Source: Plotosus lineatus
Lineage: Eukaryota > Chordata > Actinopteri > Siluriformes > Plotosidae
Assembly: GCA_024760905.1 (NCBI GenBank)
Contig: CM045731.1
Span: 26,243,501 to 26,307,500 of the forward strand
Direction of reading: 5' to 3'
Length of the DNA: 64,000 bases
The position numbers were made by a program, and so were the translations under genes. How positions within the stretch are numbered: the first letter of the stretch is position 1; the number at the start of each line of letters is the position of its first letter. The notes under the pieces are model-generated. The model was not told the DNA's origin. It did not search any database and saw nothing but the letters and a program-made list of their open reading frames with translations. Positions 54,505 through 64,000 of this stretch are shown one piece after another.

Positions 54505-55130
54505 ACTTTTAAACACCTGTACAGCCAAACAAATACTCCATTAAGCGCCTCCACATCTCACACACACACCTCCGCATCCTTCAGGACACAACGTCCTTCA
54601 GCTGCTTCTGTGCTTGCTTCACATTTTGTGTTTAGATGATCAAACTTTGAGTGTAATCAACACTGAACAATCAAACCTTCCATTTCTCTCTCTGACTAAT
54701 CCACGAAAACTCGCTGAGATTACTGAGAAGATGCTGAAACTGAGTGATGAGTCAGCCATGGTTTTACACTCCCCAGAGATCCAGTCACTGCAGATTCCTC
54801 GAGTATAATGATCCAGATATGAAGCGAACACAAACGAATGTCAGTGATGGGAAAATTTGCACCATCATTCTACATTCTCTGCTCAGCGGCATGGATACAG
54901 AGATAATTAAAAGTGTTAATTACACATCATTAAGCTACATTTATTAAAAATGTCTGCCTGCTGTCGATCTAGCCATATATCATCGCTAATGTTCTTCTAG
55001 ATTGTTTTATTAATAAAAATGACGCTCAAATTCAAATAAATAAAAAGTCACTTTTTCATTTTAAATTCAACTCAGAAACGTTTGAATCATTTATTCTTAT
55101 TTTTTTACTTTATTATTCTTTAAATCGCAG
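54200..55130. other. gene-poor interval with an (AC)n tract
   Basis: (AC)n at about 54444-54503. A plus-strand stretch at about 54617-54808 reads SLTNPRKLAEITEKMLKLSD and follows TTTTGTGTTTAG, which resembles a splice acceptor; it could be an exon, but I recognise no family. Confidence 0.4.
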
Positions 55131-55361
55131 CTTATATGTGAAGCGCTCCACCGGAAGTAGGCGCTTGTCGCAAGTGACGCTTGGCATTTGTGAGACATCG
55201 CGCAACTTATCTGAAATTCCATTATTTCACGTGACCAATGTGATGGTTGAGTACCTGTTTAGTATTCAACCATCACTTGCTCACGTGAAATATTGGAATT
55301 CCGGATAAACCGCACTGTCTCACAAGCGCCAACTTCCAGTGGAGCGCCTCACATATGTTAG
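55131..55361. mobile_element. foldback MITE / long hairpin
   Basis: The two ~110-base halves are inverted copies: 'gtgaagcgctccaccggaag' against 'cttccagtggagcgcctcac', 'ttccattatttcacgtgacc' against 'gctcacgtgaaatattggaa', closing with 'gatggttgagta' and 'tattcaaccatc' around an 8-10 base loop. Each arm contains the palindrome TCACGTGA or its near match. No coding capacity. Target duplication not evident. Confidence 0.8.
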
Positions 55362-55763
55362 TTTTGCTGCTATGACAAGCAATTTTACTTCAGGGGATTA
55401 ATCAGTCAATCAATCAATCCATCCATCCATCCATCTATAAGTCCTTCTTTTACTGTATATACTTTTGTTACACTTAAGATTTGAAAGTTGTTGCATACTT
55501 CACCATGAAGTACACTCAAATTTAAATAGACATACATTTCTATTTTTTTTTTTAAATATTAAATCACTGCATACTCCTAGATTGTTTTATTAATTCAAAA
55601 AATTTTCAACAAAAATTTAATATATATTACAATGAAAATGAAGTGAGGAGTTATGAATTAAAAACGTGTACTTACAACTTAAAAAAATACAACATTTAAA
55701 TTTCACTACACACATTACATACTGTCATATCGGTATGTTATTCTGCATTTCAAAAATGATATA

Positions 55764-56069
55764 CAGTCGGCCCTCTACTTACAAAATGAATCCGTTCCAG
55801 AGCCTTTTTCGTAACCTGGAGTTTTCGTAAGTAGAGGCGCAGTTTACATTTAAAACGCGTGATTTGTTCCAAGGCTCCCAAGACTACCCCATAAACCCTT
55901 TAAAAATGATAAAAGTACACCAATTTTGTATGAAATATGTGTTAAAAGTAAAAGAAAAATATTTATTAAACCATTTAAACATTTTATTAACATATTTATT
56001 AATTAAACCATTGTTAAACATTTTTTATTAAGGCACGCACACACACAACACGGTCTCTCTCTGTCTCTG

Positions 56070-56117
<48 letters not shown>

Positions 56118-56807
56118 CTCTCTCTCTCTGTCTCTCTCTCTTGCTCTCTCTCTCTGAGTGGCGCCCTCTGCCGAATGTGGGCTCTGCCCACAGGCAGCGC
56201 GCAGCCGACAGAGCTTTTGAGATGGGGTGTTGTATTTAAAGCGGAATTACCTTCTTTGAAAGATCTGAGGTCCGGATTCAATATTAACTTGCTTCCTCAA
56301 GAGATCAGAGGTCTGGATTCAATATTAATTTGCTTCCTTGCGAGATCGGAGATCTTTTGTCCCACGGAGCATTCTGTGCACAGAAAATTTGTGGCGCCGC
56401 CCACTTCCATGCACAAAAATGCTTTGTGGCCGAATGCGGAGCTTTTGAGACGGGGTGCGGCTCATCCAGACCTCCTCAAATAAGCTGCAATGAGTACTTT
56501 CAAAAAAACTCACGAAACTCACAAACCAACAGTACATCTCTCCTTTATGTCTGTGACAAACAAGCTTATGGGTACAGTACTATGGAGATTCAGCTCCCTC
56601 CTGGCCAATGGGAGGCCAGCGGGGCGGGATGTTGGGAGACAGCCAATGTGAGAGCAACTCGCGCATTGTTTGAATTTTTGAATGGCGCGTTTGGCGCTTT
56701 TCGTAAAAAGAGATTGTTTCGTATACAGAGGGCGAAAATTTAGGAAAATGTTTGTCGTAACCTGGATTTTTCATATTCAGAGGTTTTCGTAAGTAGAGGG
56801 CCGACTG
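55764..56807. mobile_element. non-autonomous pogo/Tigger-like element, 'CAGTCGGCC' termini
   Basis: Left end CAGTCGGCCCTCTACTTACA, right end (minus) CAGTCGGCCCTCTACTTACG, TA flanks. Interior: an AC/TC-rich tract at 56036-56155 and a direct duplication of a ~50-base block 'gtc(c/t)ggattcaatattaa'. The 150 bases at each end match the 44.1 and 59.6 kb elements. Confidence 0.88.
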
Positions 56808-57640
56808 TATTTATATCATCGACTAAAAAATATGTGTTTTGTATAAAGCAAGAAAAATAAACCTACATTAAGGTTAAAACATTCAGCAGATGCTGGGTAT
56901 GTTGGTAAATTTGTATTTTTTTATTTTTGGTAATCAATGACATGATGAGCTTCTTTCAGTTAAACAATTTACAGAAATGCATGTGATTGGTTGTAATATG
57001 ATGCAGGAACCTTCTACAAAGTAGGACAAAAGTGAATAAGTATAAATTCTGACTCGTGTTCGAGTCGATTCTGCGGTAAAGAATTCGAGCTTTTGAGACT
57101 CAAATTTTTGTATAACTGCTTATTGAGGCGTTAAAACCACTTTTCAAATTTATTCTTAAAATATCATCTTGTTACTTCTGGTTCATTATATTTCAGTGCT
57201 CAGAAACAAGCACTTGGAGTCTTTGTTCACCGTATACATTTTTATTGCAATAGTAGCGCCACAATATCTACCGTGGAAAGTTTATTCAGTGTCTTCATTG
57301 GCTAATTGGGAAAATTCAGGTAAATTGTGAAGACATCGGTCATCAGTGTCAGCCAGGATGAGTTTCTCCTCCACCATTGCTGTCAATATCATGAGCCCCA
57401 CATCCTCTTGAATTTAACTGGTTGCTGAGAGATGATGCTCCAAAAGTTAAACAATAACAAATGTCAAACGAGTGAAGAAAACTGTACACTGAGGACACGG
57501 ATGGATTTGTAGGGAAAATAGATGCTGCTGGCACAAAAACATGCATTTGATGGCCATTAATTTAACTTAACGGCAGATTAACTGGAGAAAAAACTTTTAT
57601 ATCTAAAATATTTAAATAGACAGGGATGTAAATGGAATTC
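56808..57640. other. unassigned interval
   Basis: No recognisable gene or repeat; AT-rich. Confidence 0.45.
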
Positions 57641-57854
57641 ATCTGCAATTTTAGTAAACCCAGCAATCAGTTGAAGCTATTAGGGCTATATCCTCAGTAT
57701 CATACCAACAGCATTGTAACTCAAATATTCTAACCAGGACTGTATACCCAGTTGGAGCTGGAATTCAAATATTCAGTCGGCGTTGTAACTTAAATCTCAT
57801 GACCATCAGGAGTAGAGTTCAAATGTCCTATCAGTGAGAGATGTAAGCACAATA

Positions 57855-59056
57855 CAGTCGGCCCCCTACTTACGAAATGAATCCGTTCCAGAGCCTTTTT
57901 CGTAACGTGGAGGTTTGTAAGTAGAGGCGCATTTTACATGTAAAACGAGTGATTCGTTCCAAGGCTCCCAAGACTACCCCATAAACCCTTTAAAAATTAT
58001 AAAAGTACACCAATTTTGTATGAAATATGTATGAAGTATGTGTTAAAAGTAAAAGAAAATTATTTAATAAACCATTTAAACATTTTATGAACATATTAAA
58101 CCATTTTATTAACATATTTATTAATTAAATCATTATTAAACATTTTTTGTTAACGCACATACACACACATTAAATGTGTATTGTGGCGCTCTACTGAATG
58201 CGGGCTCCGCCCACACGCAGGATGCCAGAGCATTTCAAGATGGGGAATTCAAAGCACATTCCCTGCTTGACAGATCGGAGGTCCAGATGAGCTGTGTTTT
58301 GCTCACATTCGGCGAGCGCACCACATTTATTAAACATTTACTGAATTAAACAACTTAAAAACTAAACTAAAAACTAAAGAGTTAAGCCTCCTTTCATCTC
58401 TGCCTGACTCTGTAGGCAGTCTCTCTCGCTCTCTCTCTTTCTCTCTTACACACAAAACTATGTCTCTATGGTGTGTTTTGCCAAATGCGGGCTCCGCCCA
58501 CCCACAACGTGCAGCTGATGGAACAATTCTCTTTAAATGTTTAAATGGAACGGATGTTTTATTTAAAGTAGAATTGCAGTACCTGTTTGAAAGATCAGAG
58601 GTCCTCATTCAATATTAACTTGCTTCCTTGTGAGATTGGAGGTCTTGTTCAACAAAGCACTTCTGCTTCAATATCGTGCCAAAATAATCCGCCTCCGTCA
58701 CTGTATTTCTGCTTTAAGTTCTTCTGCTTCAATATCGTACCGATTGTAGAGGGGTTTTGGCGATAATGAAATATAACACTGCAATGATCTCAAAACAAGC
58801 CATGATACGTCATAGCCACAAGCCAAGATAGCCTCTTCAACTCTCCTCACGTGTGTGGCGGACAAAAGATATGGGTACAGTAATGGGTACACGTGTGAAA
58901 TTTTGATTGACACGTTTTTGAATTTTGAATGGCGCGTTTGGCGCTTTTCGAAAGAGGGGGTTGTTTTCGGAAACAGAGGACGAAAACTTAGGAAAATGTT
59001 TTTCGTAACCCGGAGTTTTTGTACCCAGGGGGTTTTCGTAAGTAGGGGGCCGACTG
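57855..59056. mobile_element. non-autonomous pogo/Tigger-like element, 'CAGTCGGCC' termini
   Basis: Left end CAGTCGGCCCCCTACTTACG, right end (minus) CAGTCGGCCCCCTACTTACG, TA flanks. Interior similar to 55764 but rearranged, with 'tgcgggctccgcccac' present twice. No transposase frame. Confidence 0.88.
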
Positions 59057-59590
59057 TATATGCTAAATTGACAGTGATGTAAGTTAAAAGAATATTTAAG
59101 TGGATATTAAAAAGAGACAAAAGATTCTAACTGAAATGTTGGATATCCTGGCAGTCAAACTTATACTTGACCGTCAACTGGAGCTGCAAGTCAATAATTG
59201 TAACAGTGAAGACTGTAACTTAAATAATTCAGCAGTCTGGACTGTAGTTCAATTTATCAGCAAAGACTGTAATTCAAAGAATTTAGGAGTTGGATTACTG
59301 CAACTCAAATAATTCAGCAGGCAATAGTGTGACTTATTTTATCGATCAGGATTGTTACTCAAACGCTTCAGCAGTAGACGGTAACTCAAATAATTTAGCA
59401 CTTAGAATTGTAATTCAAATGATCCAGCAGTCAGAATAGCAACTTAAATAATTTAACAACCAGGACACCACCTCAAATAATTCAACAATTTGGACCGTAA
59501 CTCAAATAATGTAGCAGTCAGAACTATAGTTCAATTTATCAAAGACTGTAACTTAAAGAATTTATCAGTTTGATTACTGCAACTCAAATA

Positions 59591-60060
59591 CAGTGGTACC
59601 TCACCTTACGAAAGGCTCACCAAACGAAAAATTCAGGTTACGAAAAGCATTTTTCTAAAATTTTTGACTCAGGATACATAACAAGTTCACGTTACAAAAG
59701 CGCCATCCTAAAAATTCAACCGCGCCATTCAAACATTCAAACAATGCACGAGACGTTCAAACATCCCGCCCCACTGGCCTCCCATTGGCTAACAACTGAG
59801 CTGTCGTTCCTGTCGCCTTTACTCAAGCACCATCTTGGACAGGTCCACCTGACGCCATCTTGGACGAGGATCCCATTGCCTAGGAGGAATGACACATCTA
59901 CCTCCCATTGCCTATTATAGAGCTGAATCCACCATGATGCTTTCCGTGTAAAGGACAGAGTTACTCTTGTTTATGCTTTATTTCTTGACTCAGGCTTTTA
60001 ACCTTCCATAAACATTTGTAAGATTATAACTCTGCTAAGAAGACATGGTCAACATGTGCA

Positions 60061-60134
<74 letters not shown>

Positions 60135-60387
60135 TGAGAAGAAGAAACGGGCTCGAGTGATGTCACAAAGGAATATGGCCAAACCTATCTATCATCGGTA
60201 CAATATTGAAGCAGAAGAAGATCTTAAAAGGTATGCTTTTATAATTTTTAAAGGGTTTAGGGGGTAGTATTGGGAGCCTTGGAACAAATCACTCGTTTCA
60301 CATGTAAAATGCGGTTCAACTTACGAAAAATGCAGGTTACGAAAAAGGCTCTGGAACGGATTAATTTCGTAAGGTGAGGTACCACTG
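59591..60387. mobile_element. non-autonomous pogo/Tigger-like element inserted in the minisatellite
   Basis: Ends CAGTGGTACCTCACCTTACG and (minus) CAGTGGTACCTCACCTTACG, TA flanks. Sister of 49204. A neighbouring minisatellite copy at about 59297-59330 shows the same target sequence uninterrupted ('aactcaaataattcagcagg'). Confidence 0.92.
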
Positions 60388-60646
60388 TAATTCAGCAGGC
60401 AATAGTGTGACATATTTTATCGGTCAGGATTGTTACTCAAACGCTTCAGGAGTAGACTGTAACTCAAATAATTTAGCACTTAGGATTGTAATTCAAATGA
60501 TCCAGCAGTCAGAATAGCAACTTAAATAACTGAACTACCAGGACACCACCTCAAATAATTCAACAATTTGGACTGTAACTCAAATAATGTAGCAGTCAGG
60601 ACAGCACATTTAAGCCATTCAATGAGAGCACAAATACATGTAAACC

Positions 60647-60870
60647 GTGAGCACACACTCGGAGCAGTGGGCTGCCACACATTGGGGGCGCCCGGAGAGC
60701 AGTTGGAGGTTAAGTACCTTGTTTTTGGGCACTTCAGCCATGAATGTGGAGGAAGGGAAGGTGCTGCTCACTCCCCCACCACCACGCATTTTTTCTGCTG
60801 GTTCTAGACTTGAACCAGCGACCATTTGGTTCCAAAACTGCTTCTCTAAACATTAGGCCAAGGCTGCCCC
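60647..60870 (-). mobile_element. tRNA-derived SINE, 'GGGGCAGCC' family
   Basis: On the minus strand: GGGGCAGCCTTGGCCTAATG (A-box-like), 'tagagaagcagttttggaac', and B-box-like 'ctggttcaagtc'. A longer copy of the family also seen at 45686. Confidence 0.75.
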
Positions 60871-61180
60871 CAATTCAAATTCAAAATAAATTAGCACTTA
60901 GTACTGTACCTCAGATAATTCAACAGTCGGGGCAGTATGTCAAATTATACAGCACTCAGCAGTGTAACTCAAATATTCCATCACTCTGTGAGGAATATAC
61001 AATAGAAGGGCTCAAACTAGCAGTTGGAACTTTACATATAAACGTGTTGGCGGCGAACTTTAACTCAATCTAGTATGAATGTTTTAATGGATTCCTCTGT
61101 AATTCAAATGCCACCATGAGGAATGTTGAAAGCGATAAAGAACAGAAAGATGATTTAAGTATTTCATGTCATCTGCAAGA

Positions 61181-61278
61181 TGCAGCAATAATGTTCAAAT
61201 GCAAACTCATTCATCTCTTACTAATTAGATATTAATTAGACAGCTATTCTGGGACTCCCAGATCAGTCACATAACATT

Positions 61279-61314
<36 letters not shown>

Positions 61315-62044
61315 TTTCCTGAGAAAGCCTCATTAAAGAATATACTGTTTACTTCAAAAAGCATATGTGTATAGGGGTAGCTGAGGTTAAATAAATAAAA
61401 GATGTGAAATCAGTCCTCTTATCATTGTTGCAGTTCAGGACGAGAAAGAAACAGAAACATAGCAGAGTACGAACTTGGCCGGGACTCTTGAGCTAACAGC
61501 CAGTAGCACTGTGGGCTCGTGCCCAACTCCCTCAAGCTGCTCGGGAGGAACTGGCACTGCGGTTTGTTACACAAGTTGATTTGGTGAACAAGGATGTGTC
61601 AACTAAACCGATAAAATCTGATAAATATAATTTCTTGTTACTAGACTCCAAATTGGGATGCTAGCACATAAACGTTTGACACGCAAGCTGTTTATTAGCG
61701 GCGGCAATGACACGGGTATGATAAAAGGAGCTGATTCCGGTCAGCATTTAGATTCTGACAAGCTTATATTCTAATTATTGTACAGATAAAACTCTGGGCT
61801 GATTTCCCCGACCTAAATTAAATTTGGGCTTGTATTAAACGGAGATGCCAATGGAGATGAATCACTGAACATCGTGACTAGTCCTGCGCTAAGCGGCAGC
61901 TTTTCTAAGATAAAAATGTCCACTGTCGAATGACCCTCTGACCTGAACCCATATCTAACCAGCAGGACAGTGTCACTTCTAAACTATGGAGAAAATCGTA
62001 AGGTAAATAAAGCAGGATTTGCTATATTTTGGATATAGAAGGCT
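61181..62044. other. gene-free interval
   Basis: (TG)n tract at about 61284-61310; nothing else recognised. Confidence 0.5.
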
Positions 62045-62289
62045 AAGGGGGCTCCTGAGTGGCGCATCAGCAAGGTGGATGTCTATCAGCCTTGAGATCG
62101 CGAGCTTGAATCCAGGGTGATGCCGCAGCCATCTGCAATCAGGAGTCCATGGGAGCTCATTGGCCAAGTTCTTACAGCAGTGAGGAATGGAATACACTCC
62201 CCTGTCACTGACAGCGGGCTCCAGCCAATCCATGGGTGTCTGTGAGCTCGTTCGTACAAAATAGGGAACAGCTCATCGGACCGATGCTT
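62045..62289 (+). mobile_element. tRNA-derived SINE, 'GGGGCTCCTGAGTGGC' family
   Basis: Head AAGGGGGCTCCTGAGTGGCG, B-box-like 'gcttgaatcca', then 'tgatgccgcagccatctgca' as in the copy at 5180. It is followed directly by the dispersed repeat at 62290. Confidence 0.65.
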
Positions 62290-62600
62290 ATCGGACTAGT
62301 GGCTCATCGGACCGATGCTTATCCCCGGTTTCCATAGCATGAAGCGACTAGGAGTACAACTCCTCCTGGATGGGACGCTAGTCCACCACAGGTTACCTTC
62401 CCAATATAATTTTACTGGTACCATTTATACTGCTGGGTGGGTACACCACCGGCCCCCTGAGGGTGTTAGCCCGCCTTCAAATGCACATGCACAGCAGTTT
62501 GTCAAGAGGCGTGTTGCAGCATTACACGTCACGGAGGGGGCATGCGCCAGCTTACACCCCTCCCTGAATGTTAGTGGTGGTATGTGATAAGGAAGCATCA
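62290..62600 (+). repeat. dispersed repeat, second copy of 3941
   Basis: 'gtggctcatcggaccgatgc' to 'tactgctgggtggg' matches 3941-4085; this copy continues about 130 bases further ('ggccccctgagggtgttagc'). The unit 'ctcatcggaccgatgcttat' is partly duplicated at 62270-62312. Confidence 0.65.
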
Positions 62601-63292
62601 CCGACTCAAAAAACACAACCATTTGGAACCCTCGTTTTTTTTGAGAAGCTAATTAAAGTTGCACCGTTATGTGACCCTTTACATCTGAGTGGGTACAACA
62701 GTCCAGCATCAGGACAACCACTTTCCTGAATAGGGGTTTTTGAATTTTTATTTGTGACAGACTCAATTTAGACAGAAAAAACGTCCAGGTCTGTGGGTGG
62801 AGATATCTCAGTGATGAAAGATCAGATCTGGTTTGAGGGAAGAGGAACACCACTATCGTAACTTATTCTAATTAAACAAACACCCTTTACAGCTGCAAAG
62901 CATCTCGGACATTGAAACAGCATGAAATCTTCAGCATGATGAGCAGAAACACCACATGCCGTTCCAGTCCTGAAACTGGAACTCTGTATCCTTTTCTCAT
63001 GAGCTCCATCAGCATCGTAACTGTAGTGAGAGATGTCCTGGCTGATCATTGAGAGTCGGTATGAGAAAAACATGGCATACATCAGAGTAACGCAAGGCCT
63101 GCAGTTTCAAACCCATCAAAGATCGTACATGACGTCAGTAAATGATTTCAGCGTGGAAAGATCGGAACATGTGTTTGGAGTATTTTTGTGTTTGTTTAAA
63201 ACAAGAGGTGCTTTTACAGACTGGTGGAGGGAGTGTTGTCAGCCATTTTGGAAAATACATTGAAGTCTGTTTTAGAGAAATTAGTGAGCTCT

Positions 63293-63298
<6 letters not shown>
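62601..63298. other. unassigned interval
   Basis: No recognisable gene, RNA or mobile element. Confidence 0.45.

Positions 63299-63360
<62 letters not shown>
63299..63360. repeat. (TG)n microsatellite
   Basis: About 30 TG units ending in a short (GC)n. A second (TG)n tract follows at about 63461-63528 and an (AC)n tract at 63708-63738. Confidence 0.95.
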
Positions 63361-63361
<1 letters not shown>

Positions 63362-63473
63362 CATGTGTGTTTGTGTGCTTGCGTGTCAATGTGCCTTTGG
63401 GGTTTCAGTCTAGCCATGCTGTCTCTGAGCTAGTTAATCAAATGCGCCCTTGGATGGATGTGTGTGTGTGTGT

Positions 63474-63529
<56 letters not shown>

Positions 63530-63706
63530 ATAAAGGAGAGAAAGAGAGAGACATGCCTATGAGATGCAAGACAAACTGATACGTGTGCAGACTGCTAACA
63601 TCAATGTGTCCACTAATATCATGTGACGAGGTGTGTGTTAGTTAACGGCCGCAATGTTAAAAGCTCAGCTGAATGTTGTATTTGCACATCGACCCTACTG
63701 AGCTCT

Positions 63707-63739
<33 letters not shown>

Positions 63740-64000
63740 CCCCAGCTGTGAGGGCATTAGGTATCCGCAAGAGACTCCGTAGTCAATACTGACACGCTCT
63801 CTCTTTCTCTCTCATTTTCCCTCTACCTTTTCTTTCCCAGTCTCATGTTCTATCCTCCCCTCACTCTCTTTTTTCTGTCTCCATCTTTCACCCTTTCCAC
63901 CCACTTTTCTCTCCTAATGCTCACTATTTTTCCTGTTTTTCTTTCTCCTTCATCATTCTGACTGAATGTAGGGCAAACGCAACACACACACACTTACCCA
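63740..64000. other. pyrimidine-rich window end
   Basis: C/T-rich sequence on the plus strand without recognisable features. Confidence 0.5.

Larger units (their letters stand above)
57640..61180. repeat. degenerate ~30-bp minisatellite, interrupted by three mobile elements
   Basis: Units resemble 'ctgtaactcaaataattcag' plus 'cagtcagga'. They occupy about 57640-57853, 59057-59590, 60388-60640 and 60871-61180. A larger ~250-bp segment is repeated too: 59290-59590 and the sequence from 60388 onward ('attcagcaggcaatagtgtg', 'caaacgcttcag'). The interruptions are the elements at 57855, 59591 and 60647. Confidence 0.75.

Noticed and set aside
63142..63579. 145-codon Cys/Val-rich ORF
   Set aside because: Mostly (TG)n microsatellite translation.

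Overview
This window looks like repeat-rich chromosomal DNA of a ray-finned (probably teleost) fish. The evidence is the mix of repeats: Tc1-type and pogo/Tigger-type DNA transposons, hAT and piggyBac remnants, several tRNA-derived SINE families, an RTE-like LINE with a very short 3' end and GAA tail, and many long (AC)n tracts. Only one host protein-coding locus is recognisable, a terminal exon resembling AKAP7. Almost every long ORF elsewhere is either transposon-derived or an artefact of repeats.

Layout. 1-9 kb: a truncated hAT element, several copies of one tRNA-headed SINE, two pogo/Tigger derivatives that keep only the N-terminal DNA-binding part of the transposase, and two 5'-truncated RTE-like LINE copies. 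9.2-11.3 kb: a decayed LINE on the minus strand with a SINE inside it. 11.6-19.3 kb: microsatellites, more SINEs, a local tandem duplication and a decayed Tc1-like element. 19.4-20.9 kb: a nearly complete Tc1 element with a 347-codon open transposase frame. 22.5-23.4 kb: an internally deleted piggyBac element.

23.5-42.2 kb is the centrepiece: a head-to-tail array of 41 tRNA-like genes, all on the minus strand. They alternate strictly between a tRNA-Arg type (21) and an initiator tRNA-Met type (20). The basic unit is about 0.85 kb. Two diverged versions alternate to give a 1.69-1.70 kb higher-order repeat: half-unit A carries Arg(TCT) plus a well-formed initiator Met(CAT), and half-unit B carries Arg(CCT) plus a decayed initiator-Met copy whose anticodon position now reads GCT or TAT. 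One RTE-like LINE has inserted into the array with a 16-bp target duplication.

42-64 kb: pogo/Tigger-like non-autonomous elements with TA target duplications, a minus-strand AKAP7-like terminal exon at 47.5 kb whose 3' splice site abuts a TG repeat, a second candidate terminal exon at 46.8 kb, a 230-bp foldback element, and a degenerate ~30-bp minisatellite cut into pieces by two Tigger-like elements and one SINE.

How the parts relate: the LINE and SINEs appear to be partners (one SINE subtype carries the LINE's 3' end), and the Tigger-like elements share ends, so they were probably moved by common transposases. The tRNA array looks like a product of repeated unequal exchange, with intact, chimeric and decayed copies mixed. 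All assignments come from reading the sequence and from knowledge of the families; no database search or structure program was run.
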